Shown: positions 51,393-63,152 of the stretch, in pieces
How the letters are laid out: every line of letters starts with the position of its first letter
Numbering within the stretch: position 1 is the first letter of the stretch
NCBI GenBank assembly: GCA_013397695.1
Contig: VYZI01000105.1
Location: 815,684 to 879,683, forward strand
DNA length: 64,000 nt
Reading direction: 5' to 3'
DNA from: Centropus unirufus
Taxonomy: Eukaryota; Chordata; Aves; Cuculiformes; Centropidae
Notes under the pieces: generated by a model
What the model saw: only the letters and a program-made list of their open reading frames with translations
Databases searched by the model: none
What the model was told of the DNA's origin: nothing
Program-made: the position numbers and the translations under genes

Positions 51393-52057
51393 CATGAGCC
51401 AGCAATGTGCACTGGTAACCCAGAAAACCACTTTATCCTGGACTGCTTCAAAGGAAGTGTGACCAGCAGGTCAAGGGAGGGGATTCTTCCCCTCTTATCT
51501 TGTGAGATCTCACCTGGAGTAGTACATTCACTTCTGGAGCCCTCAGCACAGCAAAGACATGGATCTGTTAGAGTGAGTACAGAAGAGGCCATAAAGACAA
51601 TCATAGGGCTGGAGTACCCTCCATATGAGAACAGGGTGAGAGGATTGGGGGTGTTTAGCCTGGAGAAGACAAGACTGCATGAGACCTTAAAACTACCATC
51701 CAGTACTGAAAGGGAGCACCTATAGCAAAGCTTGGGAGGGGTTCTTAAGAGGTTAAGAGGGGCTCTTAAGCAGGGAGTGCAGGGACAGGACCACAGGTAG
51801 TGGTTTTATGCTGAAAGAGGGGAAATTTAGATGAGATCTTAGGAAGAAATTTTTCCTCTGAGGGTGGTGAGGCACAGAGAGGGGAAGTTATGGATGTCCC
51901 ATGTCTGGAGGTATTTAAGACCAGGGTGGACGAGGCTTTAAGCAACCTGATCCAGTGGGAGGTATCCCACTGGAAATCCCTCAGGGAGGCTGGGGGGTCG
52001 GGGTGTTGAACTAGATGATCTTTAAAGTCCCTTCCAACCATTCTATGATTCTCTGAC
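51393..52057 (+). mobile_element. CR1 LINE with well-kept 3' end, plus orientation
   Basis: Reads AGCCAGCAATGTGCACTGG, GACCAGCAGGTCAAGGGAGG, GATCTCACCTGGAGTAGTAC, CAGCAAAGACATGGATCTG, GGAAGAAATTTTTCCTCTGAG, GTTATGGATGTCCCATGTCTGG, AACTAGATGATCTTTAAAG, TCCCTTCCAACCATTCTATG and a final ATTCTCTG octamer. It contains a local tandem duplication (51736-51770) and a 10-bp perfect stem-loop (51951-51974). Confidence 0.95.
51736..51770 (+). repeat. Tandem duplication inside a CR1
   Basis: GAGGGGTTCTTAAG (51736-51749) is repeated 21 bases on as GAGGGGCTCTTAAG (51757-51770), one mismatch. Other CR1 copies carry this segment once (GAGGGG/GGGGCT...TTTATCAGG), so it is a post-insertion or source-copy duplication. 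Confidence 0.75.
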
Positions 52058-55000
52058 CTTCACAGACTTCTTTGAGCAGAGGAACTTCAAAAGCTAAGTT
52101 TGAGAATGAAGTAGTTTACTAAAACACAGAAAGAAGTCACTACAGAAGCTAAATCCAATTCATTTCAGCACGACATACTTAATATGCTGAGAACTGCTGC
52201 AGTTTTAAATCCTCTTTTATTCAAAAATTTTTCATGAGCAAAATACATAATGTTCCCTATTACTCTCCACCCTGTATATGTCCCCTGGGTATTAAGACAC
52301 TCTTGTTTTCCTAGCTGTTCCTCAAGCATACTTATATTGTTAGTCTCACAATAGGTATCATTATGTCATTAAGTACAATTTAAACATTAATAATATGGTT
52401 ATGGGCAGAAATGCAACTGATAATACCACATACTAAAAAAGTATACACATCAAGGAAATGGCTTCATTGCTCTTTGCTCTCAATTCTTTGCCAAAACTTC
52501 TACAGGGAGGAATGGCATGAGTAGAAGATGAAGGAGAAGGAGAAATAGAGAAAGAGGACAAGAGATGACCAATCAAAAACAGAACTTTAAGTATTAAGAG
52601 TGAACCAAGGACAGTGGGGAAAAAGGAAAAGGGAACAGTGGTGCAAAGAGGAAAGAAAGCATGAAAGTAAATGAAAAGGAAACCAATGGCAGATTCAGGA
52701 CACTTCCAAAAATACGCAGATTTTCCACTCAGGTAAGATATGGTTTGGGATAGGAACACCTGCAGATCTTCTTCTGCAGAGCGAAGATGTGAGTAGGAAG
52801 GCAGCAAATCTTTCCAAAACCCATGTAGCTAGTAGGGAATCCTAAGCATTATTATTGTTGCTTCTTTGTTACCATGTGCAAGCCAGCTGTTTGGAAGTAA
52901 TATCCACAGTGGTCAAGCAGCAAATTCCATTTATGGACAGAAATCTCTGTCTTCTCCTGGAGGAATATTTGCCTTGATTTTAGAAAAAAAAATCCAAACA
53001 ACATCCTGCCCAACTTCTGGATAGGAAACTTTCTTGCCACAGAGGACTTATAGTAATAGAGATAAAAGAAACCCCAAAACTACTCCCTTTCAAAAGAAAC
53101 ACCAAACTTTCTACTGATATGAGATTAGACCGAGTAAGGAAATTGTTGGCACAGTTATTGTTGGACATATATATTCCCGTATGAAATTGTGGAAGCTGAC
53201 TGAGTCCATAATAGCACTGCATATTTTATCATAACCGCCAGGTTGCACACTGGCTTTTCCCATGGAAAGCACTCTGTGAGCCACTGACACTGCCTACCTT
53301 ACCTTCAGTGAAGGAACATCGATCTGGCTCAGTGATTTAAAGTCCTTGATGGATTTATGTTACCTTCCTGCCTGAAGTCTTTATATTTGCTTCCAGCACA
53401 CATGCTTTTGCCCCAGCTGCTGCATAGCTCAAACACAGCTGGGCTAATATGCCAACGTCACATACCTAATCCATACCTTTTTCATCTAATTTTGGATCTC
53501 ATTTGGCAAACAGAAGGCAATGAGACCAGTCTGGTGATAACTAAGAGACAAGCCTATGAGGTTTGACCTGGGCCAGTCTCCCAGCGATGTGGACATGTGC
53601 TTTAATTTTGTAAGAAACTATTTTTGCTTGAGTTTTACAAAAGGATTTGGGCACTGGGGACCATCTGGTGCCCCAAAAATTTTTCCAAGAGGAGTCATGT
53701 TTGTTCAGTTGTCCTGGATGAGTGTCATCGTTGACAACTCCAACTGTCTATCCAAAATCTGTCCATTGGTTTGTAGCAATAATGGTGGTATTCGTCTCTT
53801 CCTGCCTCACCCTGCCATGCAGTGGCAGGGCCCTGTCTGGATCTCCTCAGAAAAGTTCACATTAGACATTTGAGCCCTTCCACCCTGACTTATTCTAAGT
53901 ATTCCTGGTAGTTCTCATGAGTAATATACCTACACAAAGAATCTCAGAAAATGTACAGATTTGTGCAGGAACATAAATTTTGACTGAATAAATTTTAAAC
54001 AAGTGATGAGTAAAATGCAGAGCAACATCCTCAGATTTTGGGCAAAGAATATATAATCATTCAGTGGTGTTTGTGAAACATGTCAGCCTCTGTCAGGAAG
54101 AAGGGTTATAAATAAATGTGAGGTAGATATTTTAATAATTCCATTTCATATACATGAAATAATGAACTTTAATTATTTCTTTGGGTTTCTTTCTTCTTTT
54201 TCTGTAGCAGATGAGTCAAGCCCAGATGTGTAATGAAACTGATACAGGCATAACAGCATTTTCTATAGAGGTGGCTGAAAGAGCTCTACAGATCACCTGC
54301 CAAATAATTTCTTCTTCTGTGGGGTTTCCTCCATACTTCTCACCCAGAATTTATTTCTCCCACATATGGCATGAGTGAATCATACTGCATGGAATTTTCC
54401 TGATGGAAAATATTTTGCAGACAATTGGTCTACTCACGGTGCTTGTCCTAAAAAGAAGCTGATGTCATCTTTATCATATTTAGTGGTGCAATCCTGCCTA
54501 GAGGAGGCAATTGCCATGGTTTGTAGAAAGTTCATGTATAACTTTGCATTCAGAAACTATGAAACTTAATTTAGAGCTTATCAGTAACCTTATCACTAAA
54601 TATTTGCTCCAGGGAACAAGGAGATTGATTTGTTTCCTGCTGTGATGCTGGGAATTAACAGAGGATATCAAAAGGAAAGCTCAGAGATGTTAGAAATAAT
54701 GATGTTGGGTAAATATGAAATACCTCACCCATTCGTTTTCTCTTTACTAGAAACTCAGGGAAATGAACAAGAGCAAAGGACATAAGGCATTTTGAAGAAT
54801 GCCTTCCTGTCAATGTCTACAATGACTACAAGACCTTCATAAAGAAGAACTTACATGGTATGAATCTCACTGAAATACTTTCATTCTCCTTTCCATCTTT
54901 CCTGCTCCATAAGCAAGGCCAATGACAATGCAACCCCACTAAAAGCAACAGCTTATGTTCCTCAAATTATCACACCATGAAGACACCATGGTTCAGTTCC

Positions 55001-56886
55001 TCTTCACTCATCGACAGAAGCCTTCATTCACTGAGAGGCTATCCAAAACTATCTGACTTAACTTGTCAGGTCTACTCCCAATTCCATACCTATTACTCCA
55101 ATCTTAAACAGCGGATTTGTTTGGGAACAAACCCATGAGTAAATGCTGCAGGCTCCTTTCATGTCAAAAGTCCTTGCATTTGAATCTACTCAACCTATTC
55201 CTTTTTGTACATACCTCTGGACCTGCCAGTGTCCATTATCTCCTACGCATTATGAAAACAAAATAAAACAAAACAAATAATCCCCCAGAACATAAAAAAG
55301 CAGATATCTCATAGAATGAGTTACTCAGGGTAAAAACACTTTACAACAGCCACAAAGGCAAACCTACTGAGCTCAACATAACTTGCTGCACAACCTATGA
55401 TCTCCATTCTAGCTCTGCCTTTTCTACAAAATGAGGATGAAATATCTTAATTTGCTAAGTGTTTAAGATCTGTAGGGACATTGTTTATAATCCAGCATTG
55501 TAGAGATTCTCAAAACATTTCTTCCTATTTCATAGCAAGTCTTATACACAATCACTTGTTCATAAACAAATAAGCCTAATTAAAAAATTCCAGAAACCTC
55601 AACAAATGTCCATACCAACTTGTCCTTTTCTTTTGGTGGCCAGTTTATATTCAGTAATGTTTTCCAGGCTCTTAACACTAAGAAGGAGAAGAAGCACCAC
55701 TGGTGAGACATGAGATTCAAAAGGGCATAAGGGGAGAGTCAAGAAGGTATAATGGTGAATAAATTCAATTTACGTGAGCTCGGGTTTCTAGAGAAGGACA
55801 GTGTCTGTAGGCTTGGAAGCAACAAGAAGCACTAGAAGAAAAAGGTTTTATGATGTTGGATATCATCAAGATCTCAATCTCCCATGCACTAGACATACTC
55901 ATGGTTGTATCAGACCCTACTGGGACCTAACCAAGGTGTGCTGTCAGGCAAGGACTACTCTGACCTTTGGGGTACCCAAATGATATGAAGTGGAGACAGG
56001 AAAAACTGGGACAGCCCTCTGCACTCCACTACAGATAAGCAAGAGACCAGGTGGGACTAAAAAAATGGCAAAATCCCTGATGCTTCCCGGCAGATGTGAC
56101 CTAAAACTAAAGTTTCACCTGAAAAAATACATATGCATAGACAAAAAAAGCATTAACATCATACTTATTTCAACTCAATTTAGTATGTATGTTCTAGCTG
56201 GTACAGAAAACATGTAGCAAGTGGTTACTTATAACCTCCTTTCACCATTCAGTGAGCAGGGAAGCATAAAAGCTCCTATTCCACCCCAACTCTGTACTAA
56301 TATTACTCACATCTCACTGATTTAATTTACAAGCACTGATGGCTCATCAAGCCTTCTCTGCCTCTGTTTTCATCTAAGCACTATAAAACAAGGCTCTTGT
56401 ATCTGATTAAGTGAGTTCTATGCCACCAGATGGCACTCCAAAGTGTGCAGAATCCACAGGGTACCTCGCCCCATCCCCAGCAACTGCTGGAAAAGGTTTT
56501 CTTCTGTGACCCGCTCTTCAGGGGTGCTTTTAATCATGTGTGAATGCAGAGGTCAATGAAGCAGCTCCACGACAGGGCCATCAAACTTCCCAGTCCTCAC
56601 CTTCCAGAAGAGGTCAGTATGTCCTTCTGCACACAAAAGCCACATCACCACTCTCTTGCCTTAAATCACCTAACTGGTTAGGAACTGCTGAGCATGAAAG
56701 GAAGAAAACACCTTCCTCACCCACCAGAAATCAGTTGTGCTTGCAAACAGATGATTCAATTTATTTTTTTTTTTTGCTGGGTTGTTTTGGCCTTTTTTTT
56801 CTTTCTTAGAGTAATCATCTGTTTTTATCATCATCTGTTTTATCAGCATTCCTCTACTAAGCTCTTCATGGAAACGACTCCCACAT

Positions 56887-56967
56887 GGAAAGAAAAAGGG
56901 ATGGAAAAGAGAAGGGGTAGGGAAGAGGAGAGGAAGAGAAGGGGAAGGAGATGGGGCAGGGGAAGGA
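56887..56967 (+). repeat. Purine-only-like GA-rich tract
   Basis: About 80 bases of almost pure A and G on the plus strand, broken only by three isolated T residues and a C. It contains several runs of three or four G (GGGG, GGG, GGGG, GGGG, GGGG). Such mirror-prone purine tracts can adopt triplex or G-quadruplex forms. A 134-codon open frame runs through it because the tract lacks stop codons in that frame. Confidence 0.85.
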
Positions 56968-57435
56968 TATTAAGACATATCAAGTCTAATATTGACTTAG
57001 GAACTGTCTTGACAATTTTATTTCATGCAGGAGCCTCCCAGTTGAGTGATGTAGAAAACAATACTGAATCATTTAATACTAATCAAGTAAGAGACTAAAT
57101 CACAATTCACAACATATCGAGGGCTGGCACAAATTGGAAGCAGGATCTCAGCTTTGCCCCGTGGAAAACCAGGTTAACAGAAATAACCCTTTTTTTGTCC
57201 TATAAACCAACCAGTTTCTCCATGCAGAAATACAGCCTCTATAGGTTTCTCCACGCCTTGGTCTTCATGGGAAGGAGGACCTTGGTAACTTCCTGCCTGT
57301 GGTGGGAGTTTTGCTTTGGGAGTTTACACAAACAGGGCCAAAAGGTCAGCTTTCCTTGGCTCAGTGCCCTTTTGGCAATACTGACTGACCACAGTACAAC
57401 TGTTTATTTTCACAAGGCTTTGACCCATCACGTGA

Positions 57436-57478
57436 AAATAAATAAACAAACAGATAACTAACTACCTAACTAACTAAA
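57436..57478 (+). repeat. Degenerate tetranucleotide tract
   Basis: AAATAAATAAACAAACAG grades into TAACTAACTACCTAACTAAC, a run of related 4-base units (AAAT, AAAC, AACT). Confidence 0.75.
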
Positions 57479-57926
57479 CCATATAATAATGAATTTCTCT
57501 TTTATCATGAGAAATACTGCATTTGTGTAAGACATTCGAATAATCCATGTGGGAAAATGACCCACGAAGGAAAAATCTTCTGTGCTCCTTTCCAGCACCT
57601 GGAGATGTCAAGTACTCTGGGTGAGCATAGAGAGAAAAGAGATGAGACCTTACCTGATGCAGGGAGCAGTGTAAAAGTCCTTTTGCACAGAAGCCAGTTG
57701 ATACAAGGCTCAATGGAATGACTGATTGCTTAATGCTCATGCCACTATATTGCATGGTAAAGCAGCTTTAATTAACGTTAGATTAATGAAGAGGATACAG
57801 CAAAGTGTTACTGTGTTTTACTGCAGGGGATGGCATATTCTTGTCACCTCACTGCTGGAAACGACATATTACTCATTTGGACACCTGGAAGAGGAAAATA
57901 CCCATGGTAGCCTGGCTGCATGACTG

Positions 57927-57938
57927 CACACACACACA
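57927..57938 (+). repeat. (CA)6 microsatellite
   Basis: Six CA units followed by a short C run. Confidence 0.85.
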
Positions 57939-58071
57939 CCCCCAGCCTGGCCTGGGATTCATACAGGGATGAAGAGGCATGTGGGTGATCAAAGCAGGTA
58001 CCAGCCTTATAACATTGATTTGCTCTGACAGTAGCACTAATGAGCAATGCTCATAGCCCAGTCTTTTCATT

Positions 58072-58135
58072 CATAGAAATTACAGAATGTTTCAAGTTGG
58101 AAGGGACCCATAAGGATCATTGAGGCCAACTCCCA
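58072..58135 (-). mobile_element. Very short CR1 3' end, minus orientation
   Basis: TCATAGAAATTACAGAATG, TTTCAAGTTGGAAGGGACCC and ATAAGGATCATTGAGGCCAA are the reversed last 60 bases or so of a CR1. Sequence after 58135 is not recognisable as CR1. Confidence 0.85.
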
Positions 58136-59642
58136 TGATTTCTATCTATGCACCTGGGAGTATGTCCTGGCAAATTTTGACAAGATTTTCCCATGGCACA
58201 TGTTGTGAATTACCACATCATTTCAGTCAGGCATAACTGAAGAAGTCTCTTTAACTTATAGGAATTACTTGCCTCACAGGTGCCTTCTCAAATCCTTAAG
58301 TTTGTGAGAGTTATAAGGGAAAACCACCATCTGTGCTTCAGTGAACAAACCTTTATTTTATTTATCACACAGACTATTGCTATCAGCTTAAAAATAACAA
58401 CTTGAAACATTATCTGCTGCATATGCGTTATCTTACAAGTACTGGTGTACTATATATAACTATATAAACTATATATAAATTACTTCTCTGATATACATCT
58501 AGCTTTAGAGTTTAACCCCTAAGCTATTTGAGGATCCTGTGTTATCATTAAAATCTAAAATTAAGCTCCATAACAAGCCAAAACATCAGTGGAAGCATAA
58601 TTTAATTACAGTTTTCAGCTGGGCACCAGAACTAAGTGACTGAACAAAGAATCTAAATTATAAGCCTGGTCCTGTGTTTTCTTTTGTTTGCAGTAAATCA
58701 GGAATAATGGTGACCGATTGAAAGAGTCTGAGACATCAAGTCTGTTTTACTATGCCAGACTGATTTTGGGGCTGATGTGTGCAACTGCTGGAGGATCACA
58801 TGGCATTTCATAGATGATATATAGTATAGGGGTGATAACAGCACTGCCCTCTACATAGAAGGAAAAGAGGTTAAATATCTTTCAATTCTATGATGGATAT
58901 AACATTGATTATTGAGAAAATAAATTGGATGGAGCCCTAGAAATGTCACTAAATATTACTTTTGTCTTGACCCTGGTGAAGTAAGGGTTAACCTGTTTCC
59001 AAATACATTTTTTGTGGGAAAATACCATCGCTGTTCCCATTTACTCATGTGATAAATACAGCCATCAAAGTGGGTTTAGAAGAATACAATTTCCTTCCTT
59101 TCAATAATCCGCCTCCGCAGGGGTGTTTAAATATATTAAATAATACTGCACTCACTTTGGAGCAAGGTGACACAGTAAGATTTTACATTTGTTTCTCCAG
59201 TTACTGTTTTATCTTTGCTAGGGCAAAGTCAATTTAGACTCTTGCAATGCACCTTCTGAGAGGTGGGGTTGAAGGGAGGGAGGTGGATGAGGTTATGCAA
59301 GCATCCACATTGCTCTAGAAGGAACTGAATATATTGAGAAGCCACTGACCTAGAGTGAATAAAATCCAAGCTCACAGACTGATGCAGAGGTTTTGATTGT
59401 TTTGTTTTTTTTTAAATTATACTACTTCCATCATGGCCACATGTCCTACAGACCCAGTAAAAGTTTCAGCGGCTCTGGGATCATGGCCTGAATTCGCTCT
59501 CCTTTTATATTGCTGTCAGCACAGATCTGATGGTGCTGCCAAAGGTAAGCTTCACTGCCCAGAACAGCTGCATGCAAGAACAAAGCTCTCTGACCAAGGT
59601 GAATATCCATTTAACTGGCCACATCTATCACAATATTTATTG

Positions 59643-59743
59643 AGATTTAGAATTAGATTAAGAACTACAAATATATTTATATCTAGATTCAGACTTAAGA
59701 CTACATTTAGATTTATATCTAGATTTAGATTTATGTAGATTTA
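59643..59743 (+). repeat. Degenerate TAGATT-type tandem repeat
   Basis: About 100 bases built from variants of ATTTAGATTTAT, ATCTAGATT and GTAGATTTA. The clearest part is 59704-59743. Translated in the plus frame it gives a repeating peptide ISRFRLKTTFRF-ISRFRFM, a by-product of the DNA repeat and not a protein. Confidence 0.75.
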
Positions 59744-61198
59744 ATCATAGACAAGCAAATCTACATCTCCATCTATAGATATACATATCCATGCCAGCAA
59801 TGCTGGCCAGGACCATGCAGCAATATGCTGCCCACACTCACTCTGCAAATGCCAGTATTCACGAGAAAACAGGAGCCAGCACTCCTTGAAACCATGGCAT
59901 ATCTGACGCAACAGAGGTTTTTCCCTTCTTTACAAGCACAGAGATCCCCTACATGAATGATCCTGATTTGGCATGAAAACATGCATATTTGCAATATCCT
60001 TTAGATTTAGCAGCTGGGAGGAGAAAGGATCCCTACAACTGCCCAGGCAGGCAGTATAAACACTGGTAAAACATATCAGCAGAGCTGATGGCTGGCTACG
60101 GAAGAACAAAAATGTGGGTACCAGTTGAGTTATGCTATCTGTCCAAGCCTCTGGGTACAAATATAGGCTTGCTCGCTCTCTCCAAAAGTGTTCTCTCCTA
60201 TTAACAAGGTACATTCATGCCAGTGTTTCATCGCATGACCTCAAACACCTCCAGACAACCTCAGTGTCACCATTTCCCACGCACAGCCCTCCCGACAGGG
60301 TCCTCACCAGTGTGGGGTGAGGGACTGTGGATCCATGATCTGGGAACATAAAAGCAAGTGCTTGCAGAGCTGGGCGGTGAGACTGGCTCATTCCAGACAA
60401 AACAGCCCTTTGGTTTGCGAGACTGCTCCGGCAGTGACTCAGAGCTGGGGTAGAGGAGAGCAGCATCAGCGCTGTGTGTGAAGACAGTGAGCTGCTGTGG
60501 AGGAGGCTTCATACAAAAGAAATCCTTCTCCTGCCTTCATCCTCTGCCCACATACAAACCTCTGTCCTTTCTCACTCAAACAAAAGGAAAAACATAAAAA
60601 ACCCCACAAATATAAAAAAAAAAAACCCCACAACCCTAACCAACCAGAAAACCCAGCTAATGAATAGAAAATCCTTTGCTCTGGTGCTGATACAGGCAGC
60701 TGCAGCTTTGAGCTACATCAGCAAACACTGGCAAGCATAGCAGGCTTATCCCATCACAGGCGCTTGATAGCGTAGGGGATTGTTGAGGAAAACCCATGAT
60801 GCTGAAGTTGTCTGGGCAACTTAGGAAATGGCAAGTTCCCCCTAAACCTGGTTATACAATTTTGGGGGTTTTTTTATCTCCTTTTATTTTATCCCCTTTG
60901 CAGAATAAGAGGCTATACGTTATTGAAGCTTACTTCTCTTGCCTTTGCAAATTACCTATATATGCCTATAAAGCCCACTGGGATTTTTTTGCAAGATCAT
61001 GGATGGGCTTGGGCAAAAAAAGACCTTCCTCTCTCAATCCCAGGAGAAGTACCATAAGAAAAGTACTTTGGGCCATTCAGAATAAATTCCGTCTCCCTTA
61101 ACACAGGGAGCAAATAGAGAAAATCAAGGATGAATTTATTTCCATCAACTTATGAAGTGGCTGTACCACAATCTATTTCCCCTACCCCAAACAGGCAG

Positions 61199-61214
61199 AA
61201 AAAAAAAAAAAAAG
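61199..61214 (+). repeat. A16 homopolymer
   Basis: Sixteen consecutive A residues; no source element recognised upstream. Confidence 0.85.
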
Positions 61215-62804
61215 TCTCAGGAAAATTGCTTTAATGACTGACTTAAAAGAAAGCGACAAAACAAACAAAAGCCCACCCTCAAGAAAAATAGCTGTGTGAT
61301 TTAAATGCTCCATATTGACAGTCCTAACAACAGAGCAGTAGGTTGATTAGAATATGGTTTTTAATGGATGTGTAGTCATTTAAAACAAAGTTAACATTAT
61401 TGAAGTAACACCTCTTACAGAAGTAGCTGCATACCAAATGACCTTGAAAAGACACAGCAATTACTACCGCACATGCAAGATACATTATCACCAGAGCTGT
61501 CTTGATTTCCTAAGATATACCAGCCAGACTGGAACATTAGGAACTGGAATGAGTTCTAAGATAAGATGTTAAGAGTCAATAAGATAAATGTGTAAATAAA
61601 AAGCTCCATTTGGCAGGGAAAAGCTATACTTTCATTGTGAGAAATTAATTTTTTCATTTCAGAAAAATAAACTTCACAGCCTTTCACAAATGTGGATGCC
61701 AGTTTCAAATAGACCTTTGGAATTCCAGCACAAAGAGTACCTATTGCATTAAAAACTCAACATTAATTATTGTTCAAAATAGCCCATTGGCATTTGCTTA
61801 GCCTGCGACATCCTCAGGGTGGCACAATCTAATAGCTGTGCTTATACAGCATCTACCATGATAAGGACCCTGTAAAAATAGAAGCCCAAGTAACTACAGT
61901 CATTACAGACACATATATATGCAGTTTATGCAGATATTATTGCAAAAAAATTATTCTCCCATAAAGATAAGGATTGGATCTTGCTGCCCCAAAATAAGAA
62001 TTTTATTCTAATCATATAAGAACAACTTCATAAACACAGGAAGAAAGAGAGAAATTATGCTTCCTGTGAGAAGGAAGTCCATTTAAAGCACAGATAAATT
62101 GATGTAGTCAGGAGAAAGAAGGTTGTATATGCAAATAGAGGTTTATTACCCATTTTTTTCACTCCTTAGAAACATAATTTACTGACCTTTGTAAGATGGG
62201 TCAAGTAGGCTTACAGAATAAGAAACAAAGGCATCTCTTTTGGCAACTGCCATGTTCCAGAGCAGTAATTATATTTCCCCTTCCCCGTGAGCAGCAGGAA
62301 ATGAAGAGGGGTGGCATTACACTATGACAATTACTGTAATTTTGATTTCTAAAAATTGCCAGAAAAGTTTCCTCTTGTTAAAAAAAAAATATAAGATTGT
62401 TAAGATTTTTGGTGCAGTTTTAGTTTAAAACTCATTCCTCAACTAAAACAGAGCTGTGCTTCCCCCTCTCCCACTCCTTCTGGGGAGCCACCCACAATGT
62501 CTATATGGTGAGAAAGCTCACTTTCCTCCTCATTAGTTGAGAATATAGATAGCAAAGTTTTGTCAGTGAGGACCCAGAAAAGATGGAGGTGGCTGGAAGG
62601 CATCTCACAGAAGCAATAAGGATGTACAAACTGTGCTATCCCTGCTAGGCACTGCCAGGGATCCATCCTTAGGAGCTCTCAGCTGTTCAGCCCAATCTGC
62701 TGTTGGGTTTATCACTCAGGCTTGTTCAGTCATGGGCACAATCACATATTCTTCTTTCTATGGGACTCAAATGATGTTCTTCTCCCAAGTAACAAGGGAT
62801 TTTA

Positions 62805-63152
62805 AGATTCTCAACCACTCTCTACAACCACCTGAAAGGAGGCTGTAGGAGGTGAGTGTCAGTCCCTTCTCCCAAGTAGCAAGTTATAGGATGAGAGGAA
62901 ATCGCCTCAAGGTGAGCCAGGGGAGGTTTGCATTGGACATTAGGAAAAAATTCCCCACTGAATCAGTGGCCAAACATTGGAACAGGCTTCCCAGAGCAGT
63001 GGTGGAGCCCCAACCCCTGAAGGTATTGAAAAAGTGCCTATATGTGGCCCTTTGGGACACATTTTAATAGGAATGTTTGTGTTGTTCTGATGATTGTCCT
63101 TGATCTTAGACGTCTTTTCCTACCTTAACAATTCTATGATTCTGTGTTTCTA
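62805..63152 (+). mobile_element. CR1 LINE 3' end, plus orientation
   Basis: CTACAACCACCTGAAAGGAGG, CTTCTCCCAAGTAGCAAG, CATTGGACATTAGGAAAAAAT, ACATTGGAACAGGCTTCCCAG and TTGATCTTAGACGTCTTTTCC lead to two octamers, ATTCTATG and ATTCTGTG. The plus frame 62852-63067 reads LKVSQGRFALDIRKKF, then VAKHWNRLPRAVVEPQPL, the same ORF2 C-terminus as at 30392-30583, uninterrupted for about 60 codons. Confidence 0.95.

Larger units (their letters stand above)
52058..58071. other. Non-coding DNA
   Basis: No recognised gene. It holds A/C-rich simple sequence (55254-55278), a weak MIR-like patch (55385-55485, not called), a T-run at 56764-56775, a homopurine tract (56887-56967), an AT/AC tetranucleotide patch (57436-57478) and a short CA run (57927-57938). 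Confidence 0.4.
58136..62804. other. Non-coding DNA
   Basis: No recognised gene. TA-rich patch at 58447-58480, TAGATT-type repeat at 59643-59743, a GC-richer segment at 60200-60510 with chance open frames on both strands, A/C-rich low complexity at 60590-60655 and an A16 run at 61199-61214. Confidence 0.4.

Noticed and set aside
55385..55485. Second MIR-like patch (CAAAATGAGGATGAAATATC)
   Set aside because: Only one short block resembles MIR and the core is missing.
56694..57098. Plus-strand open frame of 134 codons with an Arg/Lys/Glu-rich run
   Set aside because: The charged run is the translation of a homopurine tract, and the first part crosses a T-run; no conserved domain.
59397..59738. 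Plus-strand open frame of 113 codons ending in a repeated Arg/Phe peptide
   Set aside because: The repeat peptide is encoded by a DNA tandem repeat; the rest has no resemblance to known proteins.
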